The translations under genes were made by a program, and so were the position numbers. A model generated the notes under the pieces. That model was not told the origin of the DNA, ran no database searches, and saw only the letters and a program-made list of their open reading frames with translations. From Neobacillus niacini (GTDB taxonomy: Bacteria > Bacillota > Bacilli > Bacillales > Cytobacillaceae), in assembly GCF_023715785.1 (NCBI RefSeq), contig NZ_JAMBOX010000004.1:62001-126000 (forward strand): DNA of 64,000 nt, read 5' to 3'. This document shows positions 38,218 through 47,992 of the stretch, one piece after another. Positions within the stretch are counted from its first letter, which is position 1; the number at the start of each line of letters is the position of its first letter.

Positions 38218-38353
38218 CCTGTTGATTTCCGCTCCAGGTGCTTCGCTTTCCGCGGGCGGTTCGGGAAGCCTCTCGGTGCGTTCCGCACCTGCGGGGTCTC
38301 CCCTGTCCCGTACTCCCGCAGGAGTCTTCGCACCTTCCGCTCCAATCAACAGG
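38218..38353 (+). repeat. Palindromic element, copy A
   Basis: A 136-bp GC-rich element bounded by CCTGTTGATT and AATCAACAGG, with internal CTTCGCTTTCCGCGGGCG and CTCCCGCAGGAGT blocks. It lies 8 bases after the end of the transposase coding region. Copy C has the same orientation; copies B and D are reversed. Open frames inside it are by-products of its GC content. Confidence 0.85.
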
Positions 38354-38361
38354 AGTCTAAA

Positions 38362-39748
38362 TCAACCTAAAGAATTGCAACACACTTTTTCGAGTCTGAA
38401 CAAGTGAGTTGCAATCTTTTTCATGTTCTGGCAAGCTGCGGTTAGAAGAGCCTGCTCACTTACTTTTTTTATGCCCCGTAACCGGCAGTAGCGAAGCCCG
38501 TGCAGCTCTTTTGAGTCTGCAAAGCTTCGCTCAACTTTTTCCTTCCTAAATTTATATAGCTCTTTTCCTGATTTAGATAAGCGATTTCCTCTTACCTTTT
38601 CTTTGTAACTTCTCCCATACATGTCGTGTTACAACTTTCACCTTATTTTTTGAACGTGTGCACTGGGATAAAAGTGGACAGTTTTCACATTTTTTTGAAT
38701 CAGATTTGTATTCTCTATAACCCTCTCGGGTTGTTGACTTGTAAGGTAATTCTTGGTTATTAGGGCAAATGTAAAGATCCCGTTCTTTGACATATGTAAA
38801 TTTCCATTTAGGAAATAGGCCGGTAGTAGGATGGAATCTTCTATGGGCAATAACTCCAAATATATTACGATCAGAAAGTCCTTTACAAATAGGATTAGTG
38901 AGATAGCCTGAATCTAGAGCAACAGCTTCTACATTAAAACCAAACCGTTGGACCTGACGGTCCAATCGATTCAGGTAAGGAACGGAATCATGAACATTAC
39001 CCGGAGTAACAAAGACATCAGTAATAATATTGAACTTCATGTCAGTAGTCCGATGATCAAGATAACAAAACATTTCCTGCTTATTTTCTCGGGACATAAA
39101 TCCACATTCAGGATCTGTAGTACTCACCCGAATTTCTTTTGTCTCTTTCACTTCCTCTTTTTCCTTTAGCGGCTTTTTTCCATGATTAATCCTATCCTCT
39201 TCTATAGCTTTATTAAGTTCCTCAAAATATTCGCGAGTCTCTACTTCTACCTCTTCCTTTGTAAACTTATGTTTATTGGCATTTGCCTTTAAATGAGTAG
39301 AATCAGTAAATAAGACTCGACCGCCTACCATTTTATGATTCATTGCTTGGAGGACGATTTCATCAAAAATATCCTGAAAAATATCAGTATCCTTAAAACG
39401 GTGTTGACGATTCCAACTAATAGTTGAATGATGGGGAACCGAATCATGAAATTTTAAACCCAAGAACCATCGATAAGCAATGTTCATTTTAATTTCTTTT
39501 TCTAACTGCCTTTCTGAACGAATGCCAAAGAGGTACCCAATAAACATCATTTTAAAAAGTAAAAGGGGATCGGATGGACGACCGTTATCGTCACTATAAA
39601 ATGGACGTACTTTTTCAAGAAGAAATGAAAAGTCTACATATTTATCAATTAAACGAAGAAGGTGATCGTCCGGAACTAATTCATCAATAGACACAAATTC
39701 AAATTCACTTTGGCTAGGCTCTTTTGGCTTAAACATTGAATTCACCAC
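38362..39748 (-). pseudogene. IS1182-family transposase, frameshifted
   Basis: The N-terminal frame (39748 to 38573) has the IS1182 landmarks [34 protein letters not shown] segment, [16 protein letters not shown] (first Asp), [13 protein letters not shown] (second Asp) and the cysteine group [13 protein letters not shown]. The DDE glutamate block [16 protein letters not shown] lies in another frame that ends at 38362. The two frames join near 38605-38614 if one base is removed (a net +1 shift), restoring [14 protein letters not shown]. The site is not a typical A6G slippery sequence, so I read it as an inactivating mutation. Confidence 0.85.
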
Positions 39749-39794
39749 TTATTTTAATAGATTATTGGTTGACCTTTTTGATTTATTAATAACA

Positions 39795-39928
39795 CCTGTT
39801 GATTTGCGCGGAAGGCACGAAGACTCCTGCGGGAGTACGGGGCAGTGGGAGACCCCACAGGCGCTTGCGCCGAGGAGGCTCCCAGGCACGCCCGCGGAAA
39901 GCGAAGTGCCTGGAGCGCAAATCAACAG
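39795..39928 (-). repeat. Palindromic element, copy B
   Basis: A 134-bp copy in opposite orientation to copy A, with 14-bp perfect ends CTGTTGATTTGCGC/GCGCAAATCAACAG and the internal CGCCCGCGGAAAGCGAAG block. It starts 46 bases upstream of the transposase start codon. Confidence 0.85.
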
Positions 39929-40034
39929 ACATATCGAATAGTCTATTTATTAATAATATTATAACAAATTAACGCGGTGAATTGTTAAAGAAAATAAACA
40001 AAATAAAGGCTGTCGAAACTTTCTCGACAGCCTG

Positions 40035-40055
40035 GACACCCGTTTTTAGGGTGTT
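40035..40055 (+). repeat. Right 21-bp target duplication, with the original terminator tail
   Basis: Identical to 38103-38123. Here the ACACCC/GGGTGT hairpin is followed by seven T, so this copy is the original 3' half of the DUF1189 terminator. Confidence 0.85.
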
Positions 40056-40129
40056 TTTTTATTTGTCAGTTCTATTCCCAATTGGACAAGCATACGAATT
40101 AGTATCTTTCCATTTGGAGGCCATTTAGG

Positions 40130-40465
40130 ATGAAAACATTATTTGGGATACTTCTATCTATTTTGATTATATATGTCATTTATTTTGATTTAACAGTTGG
40201 CACACTCCCAGCCCCTGCTAATGGACAGGTTGAGGCCAATGCTACCAAAACCAAAATTCAGAAACCTGATGCGGCTATACCCTCGTTTTCGGAAAAGGTA
40301 AAACCAGGGGAAACCGTCATTTCCATCGTTGAACATAGGTTGGGTAAACCACTCCCCGTATCCATTTCCGAGCTGATTGAGGATTTCCAAGCCTTAAATC
40401 CTGGGAAAAGTCCCGAAAAAATCCAAATCGGGTCTACATATCATTTTCCCGATTACTCACACTAA
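40130..40465 (+). CDS. yqfZ: LysM-like exported protein YqfZ
   Basis: A 111-residue protein with an N-terminal membrane or signal segment (about 5-22) and a C-terminal LysM-like region (VKPGETVISIVEHRLGKPLP to KIQIGSTYHFP). It matches YqfZ in position next to ispG. Binding to peptidoglycan on the outer face is likely. GGAGG lies 9 bases before the ATG. Confidence 0.78.
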   Translation: MKTLFGILLSILIIYVIYFDLTVGTLPAPANGQVEANATKTKIQKPDAAIPSFSEKVKPGETVISIVEHRLGKPLPVSISELIEDFQALNPGKSPEKIQIGSTYHFPDYSH

Positions 40466-40577
40466 GGGAGATGGATTGGATTCCTTATCCTTGTCAAAAA
40501 TAGCGGCTGGCGATACAATTATAATGAATTGTTTTTCTAATTTACTATTCGAATCCAGCTGAAGGAGCGAATTATAC

Positions 40578-41687
40578 GTGAGTGAAATCATACATCGCAC
40601 GAAAACCCGGCCAATAAAGGTAGGAAATTTAACCATTGGCGGCAATAATGAAATCATTATCCAAAGCATGACCACAACCAAGACTCATGATGTTGAGGCA
40701 ACGGTTGCAGAAATAAAGCGCCTTGAAGATGCTGGCTGCCAGATTGTCCGAGTCGCCTGCCCGGACGAAAGAGCGGCAAACGCGATTCCGGAAATTAAGA
40801 AGCGCATTAATATCCCACTTGTGGTAGACATTCACTTTGACTATAAACTTGCCCTCAAAGCAATTGAAGGCGGAGCGGACAAAATTAGGATCAACCCGGG
40901 GAATATCGGCAGAAAAGAAAAGGTTGAAGCCGTAGTAAAGGCTGCTAAAGAGAAAGGGATCCCTATTCGTATCGGGGTTAATGCGGGGTCGCTTGAAAAA
41001 AGAATCCTTGATAAATACGGTTATCCAACCGCGGATGGCATGGTCGAGAGCGCCCTTCATCATATCAAAATTCTTGAAGACTTGGATTTCCACGACATTA
41101 TCGTATCAATGAAGGCATCTGATGTAAACTTGGCAATTGAAGCTTACGAAAAAGCGGCAAAGGCGTTTGATTATCCGTTGCATCTAGGGATTACCGAGTC
41201 AGGAACCCTTTTCTCAGGCACGGTAAAAAGCGCTGCTGGATTAGGAGCGATTCTCAGTAAGGGAATTGGAAATACATTAAGGATTTCCTTGAGCGCCGAC
41301 CCTGTTCAGGAGGTAAAAGTGGCCAGAGAGCTGTTGAAGGTGTTCGGACTCTCATCCAATGCCGCTACATTGATTTCCTGTCCAACCTGTGGCCGAATTG
41401 AAATTGATCTGATCAGCATTGCCAATGAGGTCGAAGAGTATATTCAGAATATTAAAGCGCCAATCAAGGTTTCCGTACTTGGCTGTGCGGTTAACGGCCC
41501 TGGAGAGGCCCGTGAGGCGGATATTGGCATTGCTGGTGCCCGAGGCGAAGGCTTGCTGTTTAGGAAGGGCCAAATCGTCCGGAAGGTTCCGGAAGCGGAA
41601 ATGGTCGAAGAACTGAAGAAAGAAATTGACAAGGTTGCTGAGGAATACTTTCAGAAAAAAGCAGCCGAAGAAAAAGTGAATAACTAA
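40578..41687 (+). CDS. ispG: 4-hydroxy-3-methylbut-2-en-1-yl diphosphate synthase IspG
   Basis: Penultimate enzyme of the MEP isoprenoid pathway, converting MEcPP to HMBPP. The 369-residue protein has a TIM-barrel half and a C-terminal Fe-S half. The cluster ligands are Cys268, Cys271, Cys303 and Glu310 ([19 protein letters not shown]). The start is GTG 40578 behind AAGGAG. ispH, the next enzyme, is 7.3 kb downstream. Confidence 0.95.
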   Translation: MSEIIHRTKTRPIKVGNLTIGGNNEIIIQSMTTTKTHDVEATVAEIKRLEDAGCQIVRVACPDERAANAIPEIKKRINIPLVVDIHFDYKLALKAIEGGADKIRINPGNIGRKEKVEAVVKAAKEKGIPIRIGVNAGSLEKRILDKYGYPTADGMVESALHHIKILEDLDFHDIIVSMKASDVNLAIEAYEKAAKAFDYPLHLGITESGTLFSGTVKSAAGLGAILSKGIGNTLRISLSADPVQEVKVARELLKVFGLSSNAATLISCPTCGRIEIDLISIANEVEEYIQNIKAPIKVSVLGCAVNGPGEAREADIGIAGARGEGLLFRKGQIVRKVPEAEMVEELKKEIDKVAEEYFQKKAAEEKVNN

Positions 41688-41720
41688 AGAAACCCGGCCA
41701 ATCGTCCGGGTTTCTTTTTT
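41686..41720. terminator. Bidirectional terminator ispG/yqfX
   Basis: AAAGAAACCCGG and CCGGGTTTCTTT with a 7-base loop; T run on the plus strand. Confidence 0.88.
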
Positions 41721-41728
41721 GCTCCTAT

Positions 41729-42280
41729 TTAAAAGAACGGAAGAATAAAGATACCGATGATAATCGATACCGCTCCAATTCCAATTGCCCAAGCGCCCAT
41801 GCCTTGTGCCCCTCTGCGCCTTGCGACGAATCCCAGCACAATGCCTGCAGCACCAAACAGAATTGGCATTACAAACAAGGATAAGATGGAAAGAGCCAGT
41901 GCCAAAGTGCCAAGTCCAGCTCCGCCCATTGCCTGAGACTGTCCATTTTGCTGCTGATTAGTTTGCTGTGGCTTGTTTCTTGTTAGTGGTACAGGCGCCG
42001 CAATCTCTGCAGCCGTCTCTTCCCGATGATTAGAACGGATTGGAACCGAAGCCCCTCGCATTGTATTCGTATCGTCCTTCTTGAGCGAAACCACCATTGG
42101 AAGGTTGGATCCGAATTCCGAAGCAGTTTCTTCCTTATATTTCGAGGATTGAGTTGTTACAGGTGTAGCGATTTCGGAAGCTGTCTCTTCCCGATAATCG
42201 GAAGGAGAATTGGGAATTTCCTCACCGATAATTGGGCTTCTGAGAGCCTCCTGCACTTTCGTGTCTCGTTCATCTGCCAT
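41729..42280 (-). CDS. yqfX: YqfX-like membrane protein with EETASE repeats
   Basis: A 183-residue protein in the yqfX position. The N-terminal two thirds are soluble and contain three spaced repeats YREETASEIATPV, YKEETASEFGSNLP and HREETAAEIAAPVP (about residues 29, 48 and 86), with a Gln-rich linker. Two hydrophobic C-terminal helices with a basic turn (VARRRGAQGMG) form a hairpin anchor. Function unknown. GAGGG precedes ATG 42280. Confidence 0.78.
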   Translation of the reverse strand: MADERDTKVQEALRSPIIGEEIPNSPSDYREETASEIATPVTTQSSKYKEETASEFGSNLPMVVSLKKDDTNTMRGASVPIRSNHREETAAEIAAPVPLTRNKPQQTNQQQNGQSQAMGGAGLGTLALALSILSLFVMPILFGAAGIVLGFVARRRGAQGMGAWAIGIGAVSIIIGIFILPFF

Positions 42281-42472
42281 CAAAATCCCTCACTTTCAAT
42301 GATAGGAGCCTTATTAGTGTTAACGAAGGAAGGCTTTTTACTATGTCAATGTTTGTCTAAACTAGGTTGTCATTTCATTTTCATATAAATTTTTCTTTTA
42401 ATTTTTGCCTTTTTTGTCTTCACTTCTTTGGTAAAATAACTAAAGAAGATTGTATTTGAAGGTGAACAATAA

Positions 42473-43078
42473 ATGAAAAAAAGATTTGGAATTGACATCG
42501 ATGGAACGGTTACTTGTCCAACCTCCATGCTGCCGTTTATAAATAAAGCTTTTAATTTGAAATTGGCCTATGAGGACGTTACCGAATATGATTTAACCCC
42601 GTTTGTAAATGTGCCTGCGGGGGAGTTTGCCAAATGGTTTGCTGATAGTGAACCGGTTATTTACGAACAGTCACCGCCCGCGAAAGGGGTTAAATCTGTC
42701 TTATCCAAATGGGAAAATCAACATGAATTGGTATTTATCAGTGCTCGTGGCTCACATTTGCTCGATGTGACTAAGAATTGGTTTTTGGCTCACGGACTTA
42801 CCTACCATCAAATTGAACTAATCGGTTCACATGATAAAGTGGAAACAGCCAAGAAAAACAACATTGACATTTTTTTTGAGGATAAACACGATAATGCGGT
42901 TATGATTTGTGAGGAATGCAATATACCAGTCATACTATTTAATACACCCTATAACCAACTGCCTGTACCGACAGGAGTCATCCGCGTGGATAATTGGTAT
43001 GAAGCCGATAAATGGGTAGACAACTGGATGAATCTTCGAGACGAAATCAGGGAAAGGGCCGTTATAAAAAAAAAATGA
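42473..43078 (+). CDS. yqfW: HAD-type 5'-nucleotidase-like protein YqfW
   Basis: A 201-residue HAD-superfamily phosphatase of the NT5C group. The nucleophile motif is GIDIDGTVT (Asp8, Asp10), motif II ISARG, and motif IV FFEDKHDNA. Related enzymes dephosphorylate deoxynucleoside monophosphates; the substrate here is not known. ATG 42473 is preceded by GAAGGTGAAC. Confidence 0.85.
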   Translation: MKKRFGIDIDGTVTCPTSMLPFINKAFNLKLAYEDVTEYDLTPFVNVPAGEFAKWFADSEPVIYEQSPPAKGVKSVLSKWENQHELVFISARGSHLLDVTKNWFLAHGLTYHQIELIGSHDKVETAKKNNIDIFFEDKHDNAVMICEECNIPVILFNTPYNQLPVPTGVIRVDNWYEADKWVDNWMNLRDEIRERAVIKKK

Positions 43079-43101
43079 AAACTCGCGAATCGCGAGTTTT
43101 C
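43077..43101. terminator. Terminator between yqfW and zur
   Basis: GAAAACTCGCG and CGCGAGTTTTC with a 3-base loop. The T run is on the minus side, so it mainly ends the zinc operon. Confidence 0.85.
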
Positions 43102-43104
43102 ATG

Positions 43105-43518
43105 CTATTGGATACAATCAGGGCAGCGTCCATAAATTTCAAATTTATGCCCGGAAATATCATACCCCTTTAAATTTTCACTTAGGTCGTTCATTGGACA
43201 AGTTTCAATCTCCTTGGACTTGCCGCAGGCCAAACAAATAAAATGATGGTGATGCTCGTGGTGCGAACAAGCGAACCGAAAATGCTTTTCACCGGATAAT
43301 TCGGTCATTTCCAAAATTCCCATATTAACAAATAGCGAAAGATTCCGGTAAATCGTATCAAAGCTGAGCCCTGGGTAACCATCCTTTAAATGGTCCAGCA
43401 CATCCTTTGCCGTTAAATATTTATCCCTTTCGGCAAATAATTGGAGTATGTCCTCCCGTTTCCCAGTCTGCTTAAAACCGTTCTCCTTTAAATATTGCAA
43501 CGCCTCATTTACGTTCAC
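43105..43518 (-). CDS. zur: Zinc uptake repressor Zur (Fur family)
   Basis: A 137-residue Fur-family repressor. The winged helix lies in residues 1-80 ([18 protein letters not shown]), followed by the His-rich sensor loop [10 protein letters not shown] and two structural CXXC pairs, CLAC and CPDC. Its place in one operon with a zinc-type ABC transporter supports Zur over Fur or PerR. It overlaps the permease gene by 14 bases and so is autoregulated if the operon carries a Zur box. Confidence 0.92.
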   Translation of the reverse strand: MNVNEALQYLKENGFKQTGKREDILQLFAERDKYLTAKDVLDHLKDGYPGLSFDTIYRNLSLFVNMGILEMTELSGEKHFRFACSHHEHHHHFICLACGKSKEIETCPMNDLSENLKGYDISGHKFEIYGRCPDCIQ

Positions 43519-44374
43519 CCTTCTGCACCTCCTGAATTCCTTTTCCTGCCCTTATTTTTCTATAAAAAATGGCAAGAACCAAAATGAACACCGATAGCAT
43601 TACAATCGTTCCACCGGGAGCCAGATCTAAATAATAGGCCGCAAACAGTCCTCCAAGCACGGAGATTTCCCCAAACAGAACGGATAAAAAGATTGTCTGC
43701 TTAAAGCCTTTGGCAACCCGAATGCTTGCCGCAACAGGCAAGGTCATCAATGAGGAGACAAGCATAATCCCCACAATTCTCATCGATGCCGCAATGACTA
43801 GGGCAACCATTACGATAAATATGAAATGTAGACTTTTTGCCGCTAAGCCAGATGCTTTGGCAAACTCTTCATCAAAGGACAATAAAAATAATTCTTTATA
43901 CAACAGAATGATCGTTAGAATCACCAAAACACTGATTGCCAAAATCACCCATAAATCAGTCCGGCTAACCGCTGACACACTTCCAAATAAATAACTGAAT
44001 AAGTCCGTATTAAAACCATTGGCCAGGGAAATAAAAATGACACCCAAGCCGATCCCGGTTGAGAGGATGATCGGAATCGCCAGTTCCTGATAATGCTTGT
44101 AGACACCTCTTAATTTTTCGATAAACAATGAACCGCTAACTGAAAACACCATTCCCAAATATAACGGGTTTAAGCCCGCCAACGAAGCGAAACTTTTTTC
44201 AAGCAATAAGCTTGCAGCAATACCAGCAAGAGTAACATGGCTTAGAGCATCCGCGATCAGTGAGAGTCGCCTGACGACGATAAATACACCCAAGAGCGGT
44301 GCGAGGATGCCTATCAGGATTCCTGTCAAAAAGGCGTTTTGTAAAAATTCATATTGAAAAATTCCTGAAATCAA
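43505..44374 (-). CDS. znuB: Zinc ABC transporter permease
   Basis: A 289-residue ABC-3 family permease with about eight membrane segments and the family loops [21 protein letters not shown] and [17 protein letters not shown]. It pairs with the ATPase encoded just upstream (4-base ATGA overlap). No substrate-binding protein gene (znuA) is in this window, so that part must be elsewhere. Confidence 0.9.
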   Translation of the reverse strand: MISGIFQYEFLQNAFLTGILIGILAPLLGVFIVVRRLSLIADALSHVTLAGIAASLLLEKSFASLAGLNPLYLGMVFSVSGSLFIEKLRGVYKHYQELAIPIILSTGIGLGVIFISLANGFNTDLFSYLFGSVSAVSRTDLWVILAISVLVILTIILLYKELFLLSFDEEFAKASGLAAKSLHFIFIVMVALVIAASMRIVGIMLVSSLMTLPVAASIRVAKGFKQTIFLSVLFGEISVLGGLFAAYYLDLAPGGTIVMLSVFILVLAIFYRKIRAGKGIQEVQKGERK

Positions 44375-45159
44375 TTTAAAACGCCCCCGTGTTCATGGTT
44401 GTGATGCAGCAGATGAATTTCATGCCCATAAACTTTGGATACATCTTCTCTTTGCAGCTGTTGAAATTCCTCAACATCGCCATGGAAATGCAGCTGTTTA
44501 TTTAAGCAGGCCACTTGGGTCACCCGGTCAGAAATTGTGCCAATATCATGAGTAACCAAAAGGAGCGTAATTCCATGTTCTTTATTTAAGCTGCTCAGCA
44601 TTTGGTAAAACGCGTTCACATTGCCGGCATCCACCCCGACAGTGGGTTCATCGAGAATAAGCAGCTCCGGTTCACTAATCAACGCCCGGGCAATAAAAAT
44701 CCGTTGCTGCTGCCCCCCTGACAATTCACCGATATTTCTATCCTTGAAAGGCCTCATTCCTACTGCATCAAGTGCCGTCAGCACCTTTTCGGCATGTTCT
44801 TTTTTAAAAAAAGTAAACATTCCAAGCTTTTTAGTCAATCCACTGGCAACAACTTCAAAAACGGTAGCAGGAAAGCCGGTATTAAAGGAATTTGCCTTTT
44901 GGGAAACGTATCCGATTTTCTGCCAATCCTTGAATTTATGGATTTCTTGGCCGAATAGGTAAATTTGTCCGGTTTGCATCCTCAGCAGCCCTAAAATTAG
45001 CTTGAGCAATGTTGATTTTCCGGAACCATTTGGACCGACAATCGCCAAAAAAGCACCCTTAGGCACCGATAAACTTACATTTTCAAGAACGAGCTCTTTT
45101 TCATATTGATAAAATAATTGATTAATTTCGATAGTAGATTCCATCGCTTTTGCCATCAC
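44371..45159 (-). CDS. znuC: Zinc ABC transporter ATP-binding protein
   Basis: A 262-residue ATPase: Walker A GPNGSGKST, signature [15 protein letters not shown], Walker B LLILDEPTVGVD. The C-terminus [17 protein letters not shown] is His-rich, as in zinc transport ATPases. The start is among three codons (GTG, ATG, and an ATG four codons on); AAAGG lies next to the first two. It is first in the operon znuC-znuB-zur, which takes the place of yqfU in B. subtilis. Confidence 0.9.
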   Translation of the reverse strand: MMAKAMESTIEINQLFYQYEKELVLENVSLSVPKGAFLAIVGPNGSGKSTLLKLILGLLRMQTGQIYLFGQEIHKFKDWQKIGYVSQKANSFNTGFPATVFEVVASGLTKKLGMFTFFKKEHAEKVLTALDAVGMRPFKDRNIGELSGGQQQRIFIARALISEPELLILDEPTVGVDAGNVNAFYQMLSSLNKEHGITLLLVTHDIGTISDRVTQVACLNKQLHFHGDVEEFQQLQREDVSKVYGHEIHLLHHNHEHGGVLN

Positions 45160-45165
45160 CTTTAA

Positions 45166-45225
45166 TTTTAAGAATCATTACGATTTAACTCCAAGTAGTA
45201 TACAATAGCTATTTTTGATTGTAAA
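45166..45225 (-). promoter_or_regulatory. SigA promoter and Zur box of the zinc operon
   Basis: On the minus strand TTTACA (45225-45220), 17 bases, TATACT (45202-45197). Ten bases after the -10 comes AAATCGTAAT (45186-45177), a perfect half of the Zur box AAATCGTAATNATTACGATTT. The second half (TTCTTAAAA side) is poorly matched. Zur bound here would cover the transcription start. Confidence 0.75.
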
Positions 45226-45299
45226 GCAAAATAGCCATATTAAACCGTGTCACACTCCTTTTAACTGTTACATAAATTATCACGGAGGAGTGATCAAGG

Positions 45300-45557
45300 G
45301 TGAGGATTTTTGAAAGCATCATTAATCATAAAATAAACACGATTACTGCGGAAGAATTAGTTAAATATGCCAGGCAATTTAATATTTCCGTTACTCGCGC
45401 ACAGGCAAAAAAGATTGCCGAATACTTAAGAGGGAAAAATATCAATATCTTCGATGATGGCCAGCGTACCCAATTAATCAGGGAAATTGCCAAAGCAGCA
45501 GGGCCGCAAACAGCACGGGAAGTAAATAAATTATTTACGGAACTGGCAAAAAAATAA
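45300..45557 (+). CDS. yqfT: DUF2624 protein YqfT
   Basis: An 85-residue, basic helical protein, start GTG 45300, with GGAGGAG 9 bases upstream. It fits DUF2624/YqfT, which lies between zur and nfo in B. subtilis. Function unknown. Confidence 0.82.
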   Translation: MRIFESIINHKINTITAEELVKYARQFNISVTRAQAKKIAEYLRGKNINIFDDGQRTQLIREIAKAAGPQTAREVNKLFTELAKK

Positions 45558-45558
45558 T

Positions 45559-45587
45559 AAAGCTGTGCACCTTGGCACAGCTTTTTG
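45559..45587. terminator. Terminator yqfT/nfo
   Basis: AAAGCTGTGC and GCACAGCTTT with a 6-base loop and TT after it; serves both converging genes. Confidence 0.85.
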
Positions 45588-45594
45588 TCATCTA

Positions 45595-46488
45595 TTAGGA
45601 TTGCATAATTTTTATTAGTAGATCTTCATCGAAGTTTTGGCCGCGCAGCATGGCTATCTCATGCTTATACGGGGCTTTTTTATTATTTTTGTCTTCCCCT
45701 ACAAACGGAGTTTCCAAGATTTTCGGAATGTCCGTCAACTGTGGATGATGAACAATATAGTTTAATGCTTTAAAACCAATTTGCCCAAAACCGATATTTT
45801 CATGACGGTCTTTTCTCGCGCCGCTTGGATTCTTACTGTCATTAATATGGAGGACCTTCAATCGGTCCACACCGACAATTTTGTCAAACTCATTTAATAC
45901 GCCATCAAAATCTTCGACAATATTATAGCCGGCATCATGAGTATGACAGGTGTCAAAGCAGACGGAGAGTTTGTCGTTATGATGGACGCCATCGATAATC
46001 ATCGCCAGCTCTTCAAACGATCTGCCGCATTCAGATCCCTTCCCAGCCATCGTTTCCAGGGCGATCTGGACGTTTTCTTTGCCTGTTAATACTTCATTCA
46101 AACCCTCGATAATTTTCATAATCCCAGCCTCGGTCCCGGCACCGACGTGAGCGCCCGGATGAAGGACAATTTGTTGTGCCCCTATCGCTTCTGTTCGCTC
46201 AATTTCCGAGGACAAGAACCTGACCCCAAGATCAAATGTGTCGGGGTTGGTTGTATTGCCAATATTGATGATATAGGGGGCATGAACAACAATTTCGGTA
46301 ATGCCGTTAGCCTCCATATGTTTTCTTCCCGCTTCAATATTAAGGTCTTCTATTTTTTTCCTTCTTGTATTCTGGGGCGCACCAGTATAAATCATAAAGG
46401 TATTACCGCCATAGGATACGGCTTCCTCACTGGCGGCAAGCAGCATTCCTTTTCCGCTCATCGAAACGTGAGAACCAATTTTCATCAT
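45595..46488 (-). CDS. nfo: Endonuclease IV
   Basis: AP endonuclease of base-excision repair, 297 residues. The three-zinc site residues lie in the family blocks [52 protein letters not shown] and ILETPF. Start 46488 or one codon later; GAGAGGG upstream. In B. subtilis Nfo acts in spore germination repair. Confidence 0.95.
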   Translation of the reverse strand: MMKIGSHVSMSGKGMLLAASEEAVSYGGNTFMIYTGAPQNTRRKKIEDLNIEAGRKHMEANGITEIVVHAPYIINIGNTTNPDTFDLGVRFLSSEIERTEAIGAQQIVLHPGAHVGAGTEAGIMKIIEGLNEVLTGKENVQIALETMAGKGSECGRSFEELAMIIDGVHHNDKLSVCFDTCHTHDAGYNIVEDFDGVLNEFDKIVGVDRLKVLHINDSKNPSGARKDRHENIGFGQIGFKALNYIVHHPQLTDIPKILETPFVGEDKNNKKAPYKHEIAMLRGQNFDEDLLIKIMQS

Positions 46489-46504
46489 ATTTCCCTCTCC
46501 ATCC

Positions 46505-47821
46505 TTATTTCTTTTTATTTAATTTCCGCTGGCGCTTTTTGATTTTGTCCATTTCCGCCTGCATTTTCTTTTTATAGCCCGGTTTTACCTGTTTTGGTTT
46601 TTTTACGACTGACTTTGCCAATTTATCGGCCTCGTCTTTTTGTTTAACCCGGGTTTTGCGGCGATTGCGGTTTTCCAATTCGATAAACTCGCCATTTTTT
46701 AAATCGACATTCATAAATTCGATGCCCATTTTTTCAAGGCGATTCAAGGCATCCTCATCCGACAAAGTGTAGATGGTCAAGGCAATTCCTTTATTGCCTG
46801 CGCGTGCTGTCCGTCCAACCCGATGAATATAAAAATCCAAATCAGTGGGAAGTTCGTAGTTAATCACATGGCTAACGCCTTCAATATCGATTCCTCTTGA
46901 GGCCAGATCAGTTGCGACAATATATTGGAACTCCAAATCCTGAATTTGCTTCATCATTTTTTTTCGTTCTCTTGGATTTAAATCCCCATGGACACGGCCA
47001 ACCTTCAGGCCTTTCTGATTGAGAAACTCAGCCACTTCTTCCGCCATTTTCTTTGTATTGGTAAATACAATCGCCAAATACGGGTTGTAGGCAAGTAACG
47101 CATCGTGAACGAGTTCTTTTTTATCGCGGTGCCGTGAAGGCAATAGATAATGCACAAGATTGTCGGCCGTTTTTCTTTTCGGTTCAATTTGAATCAGCTT
47201 TGGATTTTCCATATATTTTTTTAAGAATGGCTTTAACTTTTCCGGTATGGTTGCTGAAAATACTAACATCTGAAGGTCTTCAGGCATTCTTGAGGCAACG
47301 CGGTCGACATCCTCTATAAATCCCATGTCCAACATCATATCGGCTTCATCGACAACAAGCATTTTTGCCGTATGAATGAATAGAGCCTGTTCATTAACTA
47401 AATCATGAATCCTGCTAGGCGTGCCAACAACGATATGCGGCTGTACCTTTAATTTATCTATCGTCCGCTGTTTGTCCGTTCCGCCAATATACATTTTCGT
47501 ACTGATCTGCTTTTCCGAAGGGCAATGCTCGGTGACCTTCAGGATTTGCTGGTAAATTTGTGATGCCAATTCCCTTGTCGGTGCGGTAATCACAGCCTGA
47601 ACCTGCTGGTGCTGAGGGTCTATCTTTTCTATTATCGGAAGCGCAAAGGCCAAGGTTTTACCGGTCCCGGTTTGGGATTGGCCTATTGCACTCTCCCCTT
47701 TTAAGACTACCGGAATCATCCTTTCCTGGATTTCCGTCGGTTCAAAGAAACCTTTATGATTTAGCGCGTCCATAATAAACGGCTGAAACTTAAAATGATC
47801 AAATTTATTTTCTTTCATCAT
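46505..47821 (-). CDS. cshB: DEAD-box RNA helicase CshB
   Basis: A 438-residue DEAD-box helicase: Q motif region [13 protein letters not shown], motif [32 protein letters not shown], and [22 protein letters not shown]. The basic C-terminal tail ([21 protein letters not shown] end) is typical of CshB (YqfR), which handles RNA in the cold. AAGGAG precedes ATG 47821. The nfo start is 16 bases after its stop. Confidence 0.93.
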   Translation of the reverse strand: MMKENKFDHFKFQPFIMDALNHKGFFEPTEIQERMIPVVLKGESAIGQSQTGTGKTLAFALPIIEKIDPQHQQVQAVITAPTRELASQIYQQILKVTEHCPSEKQISTKMYIGGTDKQRTIDKLKVQPHIVVGTPSRIHDLVNEQALFIHTAKMLVVDEADMMLDMGFIEDVDRVASRMPEDLQMLVFSATIPEKLKPFLKKYMENPKLIQIEPKRKTADNLVHYLLPSRHRDKKELVHDALLAYNPYLAIVFTNTKKMAEEVAEFLNQKGLKVGRVHGDLNPRERKKMMKQIQDLEFQYIVATDLASRGIDIEGVSHVINYELPTDLDFYIHRVGRTARAGNKGIALTIYTLSDEDALNRLEKMGIEFMNVDLKNGEFIELENRNRRKTRVKQKDEADKLAKSVVKKPKQVKPGYKKKMQAEMDKIKKRQRKLNKKK

Positions 47822-47992
47822 ATGTACTCCTTAACAATTTATAAAAAGCGATCTGCTCATTAACTCCATTCAATTCGCTATGTCCCATGTAATTATAGTA
47901 AAGTTCCGGCCAAACCGCCAGTTATTATCATCTTTTACCACTCTGATGTTTTTAAAACCAAAAATTCAACGTTTATCTGTGCCGATTACCTA

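Larger units (their letters stand above)
38124..40034 (-). mobile_element. IS1182-like insertion sequence, 1911 bp
   Basis: Ends: CAGATTGTCGAGAAAG at 38124-38139 and its inverted partner at 40019-40034, which reads CAGGCTGTCGAGAAAG on the minus strand; 14 of 16 bases match. Both ends abut a perfect 21-bp direct repeat. Inside is one transposase gene (minus strand, frameshifted) between two inverted copies of a 134-136-bp palindromic element. Length and the single DDE transposase fit the IS1182 family. It lies in the terminator of the DUF1189 gene and breaks no coding region. Confidence 0.85.

Noticed and set aside
38053..38407. Open frames over palindromic copy A
   Set aside because: They arise from the GC-rich palindromic element and have no RBS or family; similar frames over copies C and D (59381-59584, 60161-60538) fail for the same reason.
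38605..38614. Programmed frameshift in the transposase
   Set aside because: The shift needed is +1, and the sequence lacks an A-rich slippery heptamer of the kind used by IS elements; a mutation is simpler.
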